Below are positions 1 through 9,400 of a DNA stretch of 24,606 nt, one piece after another; within the stretch, counting starts at the first letter, position 1, and each line of letters opens with the position of its first letter. Both the position numbers and the translations under genes were made by a program. This stretch comes from a virus. Below the pieces are notes generated by a model. That model saw only the letters and a program-made list of their open reading frames with translations, made no database searches and had not been told where the DNA came from. Where the stretch lies: positions 1 to 24,606 of IMG/VR virus record IMGVR_UViG_3300042566_000167, one strand, 5' to 3'.

Positions 1-3000
1 TTCCAAGTACAGAAGTTTGAGATGTTGCCGTAGCATTCATTCCAGAAAGGCTAGTTGGAGTAATTCCTGTACGATCTCTTCTTACATAAAACTCTCCAGA
101 TAAAGCATACTCAACTACTAGACTTGTTCCATTGTAATCTGAGTCAGCAGCTCCTGTAATATTAATAGTTTCGCCCTTATAAAAAGAGTTGTCTGAAACG
201 TACTTAATTGTAAGTCCGTCTGGCTCTAACTGAGCTGATGTTATCTTTGATGTTTTTAAGAACAAGTTTCTTTTTATGTTTGAAGAACCAGCTTGAGTTT
301 CTTGAACAATGTCAAGAATTTCATTTGAATAGAATCCAGACTGTAAATAAGATGTAGACTCTTTTGTTCCAGAGAATAGTCCACCAGCTCCAGCAATCCA
401 TCCATAAGCATTTCCACCAATTTGAGCAGAGTTAGCAAACACATCAGATCCACGGATGGTTGATCCGATAATTGTTCCAGCCTCAAGAGTTCCACTTATA
501 GTTAAGTCGGTTCCATCAAAGAAAAGTTTTTCTGTTCCAAGGCTAAATCTTCCAGAGGCATCCATCCAGATTCCACCAGTTTTATAGGTGCTTGTTCCAG
601 AAGAAATTGCTGTAGTTGCTGCTGTGTTAGTTCCAGTAAGCTTTAATACATTTGTTGCATGGTTTCCAATGTTTACAGTATTTAAAAAAGTTCCAGAAGT
701 TGCGTTTACTGCACCAGTAAAACTTCCAGAGGTTGCTGTAATTGCACCAGTAATTGTAGCGTTAGTTGCAGTCAAAGCTCCTGCTGAAGTGACGCTAAAT
801 GGAGCAGATTCTGGACTTGCGTTACCTGCATAGAAAGGATATCCAGTAGTATTTAATCCAACAGATGTAGATCCAGTTCCTGCGGTTAGTGAGGTGGCTC
901 CAATTGTAAATCCACCAATATTACCAAGTGAAGCATTTATTGTTCCAGTAACAGTTAGGTTTCCAGAACCATCCATTGTTACAGATCCATTTGCACCTGC
1001 AAGCCTAAACTTACCAGACCTATCAATGTAGAATCCGTTTCCAGCACTGTCTGTGGTTGCAGTTCCAGCTATGGTTGTAAAAATTGCAGGAACTATTCCA
1101 GTTCCAACTTGTCCACGAATAGTAATATTGCTTGCACTTGATCCAGTTGTTCCAACAATAATATTTGCATTTTGACCATCTGAAACAATTGCAGTATCAA
1201 TAAGTTTAAAGTTTGCAATTGTTGGTGTTTCTGATGATGATGTTGGAAGGGTAAAGACTGGAACCCCATTGTCATATCCCACTAATCCAAGACTTGATAC
1301 TGTTAAACCATCTGTTGTAGTACCTGCAACTAAAGATCCCCCAGTTAATATGTTTACGGTTCCAGTAAATGATCCAGAAGTTGCTGTAATTGCACCAGAA
1401 ACTGTAGCACTGGTTGCTGTTAGTGCACCAGCATTAGTAACGCTAAACTTAGCATTTGTTCCAGTTTCAGAATCTGCTCCTGCAAAAAATGTATAGTTAG
1501 AAGTTCCAGATGTTATACCTGCAGTAATTCCAGTTGCTGGAATTGCTGGAGTATATAGGTTGGCTGTTCCAATTTTAAAGCCACCAATTGCTCCAGTGGT
1601 TGCAGTTATTGTTCCAGAAATATTTGCATTTGTTGCAGTTAAAACTCCTGTAGGAGTAACTCTAAATGGGGCATCTGCAAAAGTGGCATCTCCTAAATAA
1701 ATTCCATTAGAGTCTGCCTTAAATATTTCATCTCCAGTACCAATGCTAATTGTTCCACCAGTTAAAGCACCAGTAAAACTTCCGCTAGCAGCAGAAAGGG
1801 ATCCACTAAATGTTCCAGATCCATTAATTGTTAAGTTTGTTCCATCCCACAACAAACCCTGACCAAGACTAAATCTTCCTGAAGCATCTGCCCAAAACTT
1901 TGTTGTTGTCGTGTTATAGCCAAGTGTTCCAGATCCAATACCTATTGCAGTTGTTGCAGCAGTAGATGTTCCAATAAGCTGAATGTTATTTGACGCTGTT
2001 GCGTTATTTCCAACATATACGGTATTTATAAACGTTCCAGACGTTGCATTAATTGCACCCTCTACAAATAAACCGTCAGCAATTGTGTATCTAAGTTTTT
2101 GACCAAGGCTAAATCTTCCATTACCGTCAACAAAGAATCTTGCAGTTTCTGTGTTATACCCACCAGTTCCAACTCTAATAAAAGTATTAGCTGCAGTTGA
2201 TCCACCAACAAGTTGAATGTTACTAAAAGAGTTTGTGCCAACAACTAATCTGTCAGATATTCTAAGGGATGTATCTGCTTCTTCTGTATTAGTGGTAAAA
2301 GAAATAGTTCCAACGGCATTACCAACGCTAAATCTTCCGTCCGTATACCAATAGTTATATCTATCAATATACAGACCATCATTTACTAGTGTTCCTGCCG
2401 TAAGATTATTAATGTCTGAAACATTATCATTAATTTTTAATAACGTTGAGCTTGGACCGTTAACCGTTAAACCGCTTACAGTTAGGTCAGAATTAATTAT
2501 TACATCAGTTCCAATTGTTACAGTTGATCCATCATATATGATTCCCTGCCCTCCGCCAACATTAAGAGTTTGAGCAGTAATTCTTCCATCTATACTAAGC
2601 TGATCTGTTGTTGGATTCCAAGACAAAAAGGAAGTAGAATCTCCAACTTTAAATTCACCATCGCTATTCCAGTAATTATTTGCATCAATAGAGAAACTTG
2701 TTGCTGTTACATCACCGTCAATAGTTACATCTGTTCCAAGTCTTACAGTTGTTCCATCGTAGGTAATTCCTTCCCCTCCGCCAACATCTAGGGTGTCAGC
2801 AGTGATTTCTCCACGAATAGCAACATTATTAAATATAGAGTTTCCTGATCCAGACAGAATCCAACCAGAAGATCCAAGGTATTTGTTTTCCCAGTCTTCT
2901 CTAATTATTTCTACATAGTTTGCTGGGTATCCATCAGAACCTAGGTATGTTGGAATAATATAATCTGACTCTAAGCCGTAAGAGTTTAAATATTTAATAA

Positions 3001-3562
3001 TTAAATTAGAATTAAATTTGGCTTGAGCAAAAGAACTTCCACCACTAGTATAAGACCCAGTTATTGATTTTGAAACAGTAAAGGTATTATTTGTTACTGC
3101 AGTAATTTTAGTCTTTGTTGTATTAAATTGGGCTGGAAATATATCAGACACTGTTATAAAAGTGTTTGTTGTAAAATTATGATTTATTGATGTTGTATAA
3201 GTTACGGTAGAAGCTCCTGCGGTTGCCCCAGTAATTGAATAAACAACTCTTGTTGCAGGGTCAGCCGTTATATCAAAAAACTCTGATGGGTCTTCTGGCT
3301 CTACAATAATTACTGGTCTTGCAACGTATTCTCCAAGCTGATCTAATACAATTACAAAATCTCCTGGAACAATGTTTGGTCTATACTCAGTTGGATTCCA
3401 TACCTGAACATCATAAATTTTTGATGGTATTGCACCATTAAATGACCAAGAAGCAATTGACTTGTTTATTATTCTAAAAGAGTCTTCTCTTGAATTAAAG
3501 TATCCAACAAGATTATGGATATTTGGACTTACAGGATTGTTTGAATAGGATTCGTTAGCCAC
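1..3562 (-). CDS. Long repeat-built tail fibre protein, C-terminus outside window
   Basis: This reading frame is open from 3562 to the left edge (about 1187 residues, no stop). The start is GTG at 3562-3560: an in-frame TAA lies only two codons upstream, so nothing longer is possible, and GGCGG sits about 6 bases before it. It overlaps the end of the upstream gene by 8 bases. Residues 1-245 are a non-repetitive N-terminal part, probably the attachment to the tail tip. After that come beta-rich Gly/Thr/Ser/Ala repeats: two G-G-G-x-G-I-x-Y-D-G units about 78 residues apart, D-x-x-G-R-F-S-L-G units (near residues 403, 475, 554, 842 and 997), and I-G-G-F-x-I-G units (near 660 and 882). Such repeats are typical of siphovirus tail fibres and central-tip proteins. 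Arginine is almost always AGA. A receptor-binding role is inferred. The C-terminal tip or chaperone domain cannot be seen. Confidence 0.85.
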   Translation of the reverse strand, partial: MANESYSNNPVSPNIHNLVGYFNSREDSFRIINKSIASWSFNGAIPSKIYDVQVWNPTEYRPNIVPGDFVIVLDQLGEYVARPVIIVEPEDPSEFFDITADPATRVVYSITGATAGASTVTYTTSINHNFTTNTFITVSDIFPAQFNTTKTKITAVTNNTFTVSKSITGSYTSGGSSFAQAKFNSNLIIKYLNSYGLESDYIIPTYLGSDGYPANYVEIIREDWENKYLGSSGWILSGSGNSIFNNVAIRGEITADTLDVGGGEGITYDGTTVRLGTDVTIDGDVTATSFSIDANNYWNSDGEFKVGDSTSFLSWNPTTDQLSIDGRITAQTLNVGGGQGIIYDGSTVTIGTDVIINSDLTVSGLTVNGPSSTLLKINDNVSDINNLTAGTLVNDGLYIDRYNYWYTDGRFSVGNAVGTISFTTNTEEADTSLRISDRLVVGTNSFSNIQLVGGSTAANTFIRVGTGGYNTETARFFVDGNGRFSLGQKLRYTIADGLFVEGAINATSGTFINTVYVGNNATASNNIQLIGTSTAATTAIGIGSGTLGYNTTTTKFWADASGRFSLGQGLLWDGTNLTINGSGTFSGSLSAASGSFTGALTGGTISIGTGDEIFKADSNGIYLGDATFADAPFRVTPTGVLTATNANISGTITATTGAIGGFKIGTANLYTPAIPATGITAGITSGTSNYTFFAGADSETGTNAKFSVTNAGALTATSATVSGAITATSGSFTGTVNILTGGSLVAGTTTDGLTVSSLGLVGYDNGVPVFTLPTSSSETPTIANFKLIDTAIVSDGQNANIIVGTTGSSASNITIRGQVGTGIVPAIFTTIAGTATTDSAGNGFYIDRSGKFRLAGANGSVTMDGSGNLTVTGTINASLGNIGGFTIGATSLTAGTGSTSVGLNTTGYPFYAGNASPESAPFSVTSAGALTATNATITGAITATSGSFTGAVNATSGTFLNTVNIGNHATNVLKLTGTNTAATTAISSGTSTYKTGGIWMDASGRFSLGTEKLFFDGTDLTISGTLEAGTIIGSTIRGSDVFANSAQIGGNAYGWIAGAGGLFSGTKESTSYLQSGFYSNEILDIVQETQAGSSNIKRNLFLKTSKITSAQLEPDGLTIKYVSDNSFYKGETINITGAADSDYNGTSLVVEYALSGEFYVRRDRTGITPTSLSGMNATATSQTSVLG
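541..2800 (-). repeat. Degenerate D-x-x-G-R-F-S-L-G coding repeats in the fibre gene
   Basis: The phrase encoding Gly-Arg-Phe-Ser-Leu-Gly (plus strand like CTAAATCTTCC) recurs near 543-553, 1869-1879, 2109-2119 and 2330-2340, with weaker copies near 1010 and 2650. Around the better copies, longer units match: Phe/Trp-x-x-Asp-x-x-Gly before it, and an A-T-S-G-T-F-x-N-T-V segment after some copies. Unit length is irregular, about 70-80 residues where adjacent. These are protein-level repeats with drifted DNA, not perfect direct repeats. Confidence 0.75.
673..1666 (-). repeat. Three copies of an F-x-V-T-x-x-G-x-L-T-A-T unit
   Basis: Translation on the minus strand gives three related blocks starting at 1666, 1447 and 799. 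Each begins Phe-x-Val-Thr-x-x-Gly-x-Leu-Thr-Ala-Thr and continues into a (S/T)-G-x-I-T-A-T segment. The two outer-left copies (from 1447 and 799) are closest and share an identical 18-base plus-strand stretch at 733-750 and 1381-1398. Such copies could expand or contract by recombination. Confidence 0.75.
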
Positions 3563-4568
3563 TCTTTACCGCCGATTGAGAATAGTATACTCTGCTTAAG
3601 CTTGGACCAATTAATTCATAGGAATCGTCTTTTTGCATCCAGTAACCAACCCAGGAAGATCCCTGTTTTTCATATCTAGCCACAGTAAATCTGTAGTCCC
3701 TCGCAACTGACTCATTTTGTTCACCAATGTTAGCGTTTCTTTCTGTTAATAAAATTGTTGATGGTTTTGTTGAATACGATGGAGGATCTACATTCATTGG
3801 GCTATTATTTAAATAGTAGTACGATCCATTTTTTATATAAAAGAATACTATTGCATCAAACATCGTTTCGTCACTAATTAAGAGTGTTAAAATTTCTTGT
3901 GGTGCACTGACATCAACGTGGTATTTTGTTCCAGATTGTGTAGTACTTGTTGTTTTTTCGGTACTTGCAGCAGTTTGACTTGTAGCAGGTATTGCTGGCA
4001 ATGTAAAATTAAGAACTCCATTATTACTAGTTGTTGTGCTAGTTACTAGCGGAGCCCCTTTTGCATTTTTCCAAGATGTAGTAAATCCTGATGGTACTGG
4101 GTTTGGAATAACTGCGGTTGCACCAACTGTAGTTCCAGACGGATTTCCAGAAACTGTGTATATTAATCTGTCATAGTAGTCTCCACCTGCTGGCTGTGAC
4201 ATTCCGTTTACGGTAAACTGTTGACCATTTGTTAATCCAGATACATTATTTACATAAAATTGATATGGAGGAGAAATGTTGCTTCCTCTTTTCCACCCAG
4301 TTATAGTTTTAGAAAAGCTTCCACCAGCTTGAATTGATCCAGCAGCAATTGTTTCACCTGGAATAGTTACAGTAGTTTCAGTAGTCGTTGACCAAGGCTC
4401 TGATACTATTCTATACAATGGTTGATAGGTAGATAAAAATCTTGGGGTAGGTGGAACAACGAATTCAATGGATGGTCCAACAAGAGATGGATTGTTTCTT
4501 GACTCAACTACCATCCTGTATCTTTGACCAGAAACTAAATTGGGGATACTTACTTCTACTTTAGCCAT
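3555..4568 (-). CDS. Putative tail tip/fibre protein with Ig/FnIII-like N-terminus
   Basis: This 337-residue protein is not recognised as a named family. Its first 40 residues (I-P-N-L-x-x-G-Q-R-Y-R-M-V-V-E-S and then a Pro-Pro boundary) read like a fibronectin type III strand pattern. The middle is Ser/Thr/Gly-rich, and the last 130 residues are mixed beta with many aromatic residues. The ATG at 4568 overlaps the stop of the upstream gene by one base (TAATG), so the two are probably translationally coupled. The next gene downstream starts inside its last codons. Position between the hub and the long fibre, together with composition, suggests an exposed virion tip or fibre-attachment protein. 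That role is inference; no catalytic motif is visible. Confidence 0.6.
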   Translation of the reverse strand: MAKVEVSIPNLVSGQRYRMVVESRNNPSLVGPSIEFVVPPTPRFLSTYQPLYRIVSEPWSTTTETTVTIPGETIAAGSIQAGGSFSKTITGWKRGSNISPPYQFYVNNVSGLTNGQQFTVNGMSQPAGGDYYDRLIYTVSGNPSGTTVGATAVIPNPVPSGFTTSWKNAKGAPLVTSTTTSNNGVLNFTLPAIPATSQTAASTEKTTSTTQSGTKYHVDVSAPQEILTLLISDETMFDAIVFFYIKNGSYYYLNNSPMNVDPPSYSTKPSTILLTERNANIGEQNESVARDYRFTVARYEKQGSSWVGYWMQKDDSYELIGPSLSRVYYSQSAVKSG

Positions 4569-5572
4569 TATGTTACCGTCTTATTAAATCCCATGCTTAA
4601 ATAGTATTCAATGTCCATTACAGAATTTGAAGCCTTTACAATTGGTGTGCTTAATACCGCTCTTGATACCATTCCATAAACAGTGTCAATGGCATCTACG
4701 TTATTAAATCTTATGGCATCAACAACAACGTCTGCATCTGAAGTTATAGTAATCTTATTAATGTTTGACCATCTTGGGTTTCCAACTTTTGCATTTTGCA
4801 TTTGCTCAACTGTTCTGCTTGCTATTCCATAAGTTTGTGTTCCAGTTATTGCAAAAGTTCCAACAAAATAATCATCTACTGTTGTTTCAAATTTCATTGT
4901 TACTGTTGGGGTATTTCCAGTAAGCTTTGAATAGGCAATGGAAAGGGTGTCTACAGAGTTATAAATATTTAAGTTATACGAAGAAATCCTTGAGGAGTCT
5001 GCCATGTTTAGGATATCTCCTGATTTAATAAATAATGCTGAGTCTCCAACTCTAAATGAATAAGGTGTAAGTGCTGATGTTATGTAGCAAGATGTTGATG
5101 GAGCCGTGGTTGGTACTGGGCTAGGTAGTACTAGTGTAGTTTCTTCCTCCTTCCAAAGATCTAATGGTGATCCAGAGAACAATGCAGTATCTCTTAGTGA
5201 AACTGCATTAGTAACTCCACTTGAAGGAAAGAGTCCAAGTTCATGAATTTTGTATGACTCTCCACCAGTTGCGGTAGTTCCAAAACTTGCCTTAAAAATC
5301 ATTGCGTCAAAGTTTCCTGCGTTATCTAAATATGAAAGTCTTACTGGAGCAGCAGCTACATCAAAGCCAAGAATATTATTTGGGATTAAACCGTTTGAGT
5401 CTGGTGTGCCGTTAGCAGTATTATCAATACCTATGTGTATTTCTCCACCAACAGTTGGCACTAATCCCATAAGTGACTTTAAAATAATAGATCTTCCAGC
5501 CCTAGTGATAGAATTTTTCTGCTCACCAACATATTCTCCGTCTAAATAAATTTTATATATCCCAGTAAACAT
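4568..5572 (-). CDS. Putative tail fibre/tip protein, probably leaderless
   Basis: This is a 334-residue protein. The first 140 residues resemble the N-terminal module of phage fibre proteins, with a Gly-Glu-Ile-His-Ile-Gly-Ile-Asp strand and an I-H-E-L-G-L-F phrase similar to the E-(I/L)-G-L-F motif of gpH/collar-type fibres. The C-terminal half is beta-rich and has no recognised domain. Start choice: ATG at 5572 is the only start codon near the 5' end in this frame; the upstream codons lack ATG, GTG or TTG. There is no Shine-Dalgarno sequence in the 17-base gap, but a TGGTATAAT box ends six bases before the ATG. Its stop forms TAATG with the next gene. A virion fibre role is inferred from position and the motif. 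Confidence 0.6.
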   Translation of the reverse strand: MFTGIYKIYLDGEYVGEQKNSITRAGRSIILKSLMGLVPTVGGEIHIGIDNTANGTPDSNGLIPNNILGFDVAAAPVRLSYLDNAGNFDAMIFKASFGTTATGGESYKIHELGLFPSSGVTNAVSLRDTALFSGSPLDLWKEEETTLVLPSPVPTTAPSTSCYITSALTPYSFRVGDSALFIKSGDILNMADSSRISSYNLNIYNSVDTLSIAYSKLTGNTPTVTMKFETTVDDYFVGTFAITGTQTYGIASRTVEQMQNAKVGNPRWSNINKITITSDADVVVDAIRFNNVDAIDTVYGMVSRAVLSTPIVKASNSVMDIEYYLSMGFNKTVT

Positions 5573-5578
5573 AGTAGA

Positions 5579-5587
5579 ATTATACCA
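5579..5587 (-). promoter_or_regulatory. Extended -10 promoter, likely leaderless start
   Basis: The minus strand reads TGGTATAAT, a perfect extended -10 element. Exactly six bases separate its last T from the ATG at 5572, so the expected transcription start falls on or next to the A of the start codon. No convincing -35 hexamer is seen at 16-18 bases. The downstream gene has no Shine-Dalgarno sequence, as expected for leaderless translation. The call rests on motif and spacing only. Confidence 0.5.
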
Positions 5588-5589
5588 TT

Positions 5590-6405
5590 TTAAGATACTT
5601 CATAGCATTTTACAACAAAATCTTGATTAGAAATTGAAGTAAACTCTAGTCTCATGTCGTATCCTACGCTTCCATTTCTAAGGAGTTTTACTTCTCTTGG
5701 CAAAAAGGTTCCACCCCTCATTGAACCAAAATATTTAGCCTTTTCAGCACTATTAGATAAATCACTAATTAAATTATTTATTTCATTTAAGTCTGTTGAA
5801 AACCTTTCTTGTAGGTCTGCTTGCTCTAAAGTAAATGGAGACTCTGGTCTTGAAAAACTTGAAGAAAGAGTTTCTGTTTTAGCTTCTCTATCAAAATCTA
5901 GGTAGGATTCTGGAACTCTATCTATGCCAGAAAAATTATATCTAATTAAAAGAGATTTTGCATTGTTTACTAAACTTAAGACAAGACGTTTTATTTCTTC
6001 TAAGTATATTTCTTTATAGTTTACTCCATCTACTAATCCAGTTGATGCAACAACTGTTTCTACTGGTGTAGCTACAACCTGTTGTATTGCAGTGCCAGGA
6101 TCATCAACAACTTCTTCAGCGGTGGGGGTAACAATTTTAGTTATTTTAACGGGTGGATCATAGAAGTTTGAACCAACACCTTTGTATCCTGGAGTTTTTT
6201 GTGCTTCTAAATAATCTTTTGCAAGTTTATTTGCAGCAGTAGCTGCTGCTCTTGTTGCTGGTGTTTGGGCACCTTGAGTAACTTTAGGTTTAGGTGGTGG
6301 AGGAACTCTATCTTCTCTAACATTTGCTGACTCTGTTTTTTTTACTGGAGCACTAACAACTTGACCTTTTGTATTTACAATTTTACCAGGTTTTAATGGT
6401 GGCAT
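5590..6405 (-). CDS. Proline-rich tail-associated protein of unknown function
   Basis: This 271-residue protein is not recognised. Residues 1-130 are Pro/Lys/Ala/Thr/Val-rich and low in complexity (including a P-P-P-P-K-P run), so they are probably disordered. Residues 135-235 look helical and amphipathic. The last 40 residues form a beta-type segment ending in C-Y-E-V-S. The ATG at 6405 follows the hub stop after one base, with GGGAG about 10 bases upstream inside the hub gene. It lies between the hub and the fibre genes, so it may be a linker or chaperone-like tip component; that is inference from position. It precedes a 17-base gap holding a probable promoter. Confidence 0.6.
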   Translation of the reverse strand: MPPLKPGKIVNTKGQVVSAPVKKTESANVREDRVPPPPKPKVTQGAQTPATRAAATAANKLAKDYLEAQKTPGYKGVGSNFYDPPVKITKIVTPTAEEVVDDPGTAIQQVVATPVETVVASTGLVDGVNYKEIYLEEIKRLVLSLVNNAKSLLIRYNFSGIDRVPESYLDFDREAKTETLSSSFSRPESPFTLEQADLQERFSTDLNEINNLISDLSNSAEKAKYFGSMRGGTFLPREVKLLRNGSVGYDMRLEFTSISNQDFVVKCYEVS

Positions 6406-6406
6406 A

Positions 6407-9400
6407 TTATAACATCTCCCTTAGCAATACATCCATCTGTATTCCATTGCTTCCTACATTATAGTCTATTCCTGATAATACATATGTCTTGTCCCCAATA
6501 TCATTAGATGAAAATCCTCTTGACTTGTAGATAACTTTTATTTTATCTCCAATCTGTAGCAATGGGTTTGGAAAAATTCTTGCTCTAATTTCCCTTTTTT
6601 CAAATGAGGAATATTTTGCAATCCATTCTGATAAGCTTTGAGCTTGAGTATAGCTATTTAAATATTCAGCAGATATATTTAAAGATTGCTCACCATATAA
6701 TCTTTTATTTATTTCTAATTCATTTTGGGAGTTAGGGTCATTAGACATAGAGTCTTTAATGTCTACAGTTCCGCCACCTGTTTTTTTCAATACCATTCCA
6801 GAAATAAACAATGGGAAATTTGTTCCATTTCCAAGCCAAACAGAGCTTCTTGAAGAATTATATACCCAGAAAGAAGCACCCCAAGAAGAACTCTTAAACT
6901 CTTTAATAAAGTAATCTGGATTAACCCTACTAAGTTCTATTAACCTTGTTGAAAATGCTGGCTCATTAAATCTAGCTTGAATATATTTTGCTTCTCTTAC
7001 GGTATTTCCAAAGTCATCATAATAAATTGGAAAAGATGATCCTATAATATTTTTAATAAATGGAGAAAAAATTCCCCTATTTTTTGAAACTAGAGTTACA
7101 CCATCTTTTCCGTAAATTTTTTCATTATCACCAATTAACTCTGAAAGAGATTGATTACTTCCAGTTGGAGCTGAAATTGCATACATGTAATCATAAATAG
7201 CATTAGAGTCATCTCTTACAAATACTCCAATATTGTTTGTTGGAGACAGTGGAGAATCATCATGTGCGGTCATAGCCTGTTTTCCATTAATAAAAATAAT
7301 AAAGTCTTTTTTGCTGTCTAAAATTTGAACTTCTAAAGAAAAAACATTTGTCAGTGCTTCTTCAGACTTTCCAATATCTGCAATAGAAATTGTTCTTTCA
7401 AATGTTGTTGGTGCTGCATTTTTATATCCAGCAGATCCTAAAAGCTTTGGCTTTATTGTTCCGCCATCATTATAAACTTTATAAAATTTTACGTTTTCTA
7501 GATAAGACTTTCCTGGAGTATAATCTCCGCTAGGAGCCTGAACTTCTAAAAAGTATCCAGTTGTAGCTGTTGTACCAGACAAATAAAAACAAATTCCAGC
7601 AATGTCAGACATCGCAGACATTTCTTCTGGGCTTCCTTTTGGACTAAAAAGATTCATTCTTGTTCCAATTCTGGTTGGATTAATTCCAGTGTTTTTTGTA
7701 AACCCACTAATAACTTGTTGACCAGCGTCTGCAATGTTAATTTGGATTGATTCAGCTGGTGCTCCAGTTCCTGTTTTAGTTGATGGTGGTCCTGCTAAGT
7801 TTGCATATCCACCATAAGCAACAGCTTTAGTTGAAATATCAAAGGTGTCTGGTACTGCAGTGTCTACCATAATTTTCATGGACTGACCATAGTCTGAAAT
7901 TTGTCCAGTTGGAGATGCATATACTTTGCTTGCAAATTTTGACCAACCGTTACTTTCTACAAGACCACAATAATGTAGTGAAACTTCTGTGTCCTTAAAT
8001 CCTCTTCCATCATTTTTACAAAAATAAACATATCCAGTTGGAGTAGATGAAAAAGAATTTGGATAAGAATCAACTGCCATATCCATTTCAACTATTAATG
8101 AATACGGAACAAAGCTTGATCCAGATGGGGCTGCTGCTATTTCTGAGTCTACTTCAGCCTGAGAAAAGTAAATTTTTACTTCATTTACATATCCTGGTTT
8201 AGTTATGTTATAAAGTATTCCATAAAACTTAATTAGTTCAGTATCAATGTAGACGTATCCAGAGAACCTATTTCTATATGAAACAGCCATGTCATTTTCT
8301 GCAATAACAATTTGACAAGAAGACTTTTCAACTAGAGTCATTCCCAAAAATGCTTTTCTAATAGCATCATTTTTATTTTTTGCTGTAAAAGTTAAACCAT
8401 CCAATATAATTTTTGGTCTTGAAGCTTTAACGTCTTTAATTAAAATTCCACAAGACAATAGTGATTCAGCAGCATTTTGTTGATCATTTCCTGGGTTCCA
8501 AACTTGTTGTGGAATATACGAAATATTTCTATTTAATGTAACTTCGGAATATCCAGCATCAATAACTTTTGATGTATCTTGTGAAATTGACGCTCCAGGA
8601 TTACCTTGTAAAGTTCTATCTAAAAGTTCATAAGATCCTTTTGGTATTCCAAGAGAAGAATAAGCAACTTCACCTGCGTTAATTGGAGCCAATACTGAAT
8701 CTTCAAATGACTCAATGTTTGAAACATATACCCCATTAATTGATAAATACTCTGGATCTCCAGAGTCTAATTCGGTAGAGTCTCCAACCAATGCATAGTT
8801 CCAAGTTTCAGTTTTTTGTAAAACAGCCTCTTTTGTCAATGCATTTAAAATTCCAAACTGATCAAAATACATAGATAGCTGTGCACTTTTAGCTAATTCA
8901 TTAATTGCTTCTGCAACTGACATTTCTTTTTTACACCAAAAAAAGTCAACTCTGATGTCTTCATTTTCATATTCTTTAGTTTCTGCTGTTTTATTAAAAG
9001 AAAATCTAGTAAATCCAGAATTGTCTAATAAAATTTTAATAATTGCAGAAACTCTAATTCCGTCTAAAGCTCCAAGAAGAATGTCTGGTGCTGGCTTATC
9101 TCTAAGAAATTTCATGTAGTCGCTTAAATTTGCAGTAACAGACCAGTCTTCTGCTTCTTCCCAAATGTTTACATACAAGACATTTATTGGAATATATTTT
9201 GTTACAGATCCACTTGTGACTTCATGTAAAAATGTAAATTTAACATTTGGCTTAAGCATTCCATAAAAAATTGACAGTATGTTTTTATCACTAATTAGGT
9301 TATCTTCACTAAATAGTCTTATCTGTCCATCTCCACCTACCATAGATCCTACTGGAAGACCTAGAAAAGAGTCTCCAATATTTGAGCTACTAGAAAAATC

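Noticed and set aside
1-2800. CRISPR-like array or tandem DNA repeat
   Set aside because: The repeats are protein-coding, of irregular spacing and diverged; there are no constant repeats with unique spacers.
5250-5549. Plus-strand open frame of 99 codons
   Set aside because: It is antisense to a minus-strand gene with better start context and coupling; no family pattern was seen.
6403-6411. TGTTATAAT immediately before the ATG at 6405
   Set aside because: It fits an extended -10 box, but transcription would begin inside the gene. The bases are explained by the hub stop codon, and the gene has GGGAG upstream.
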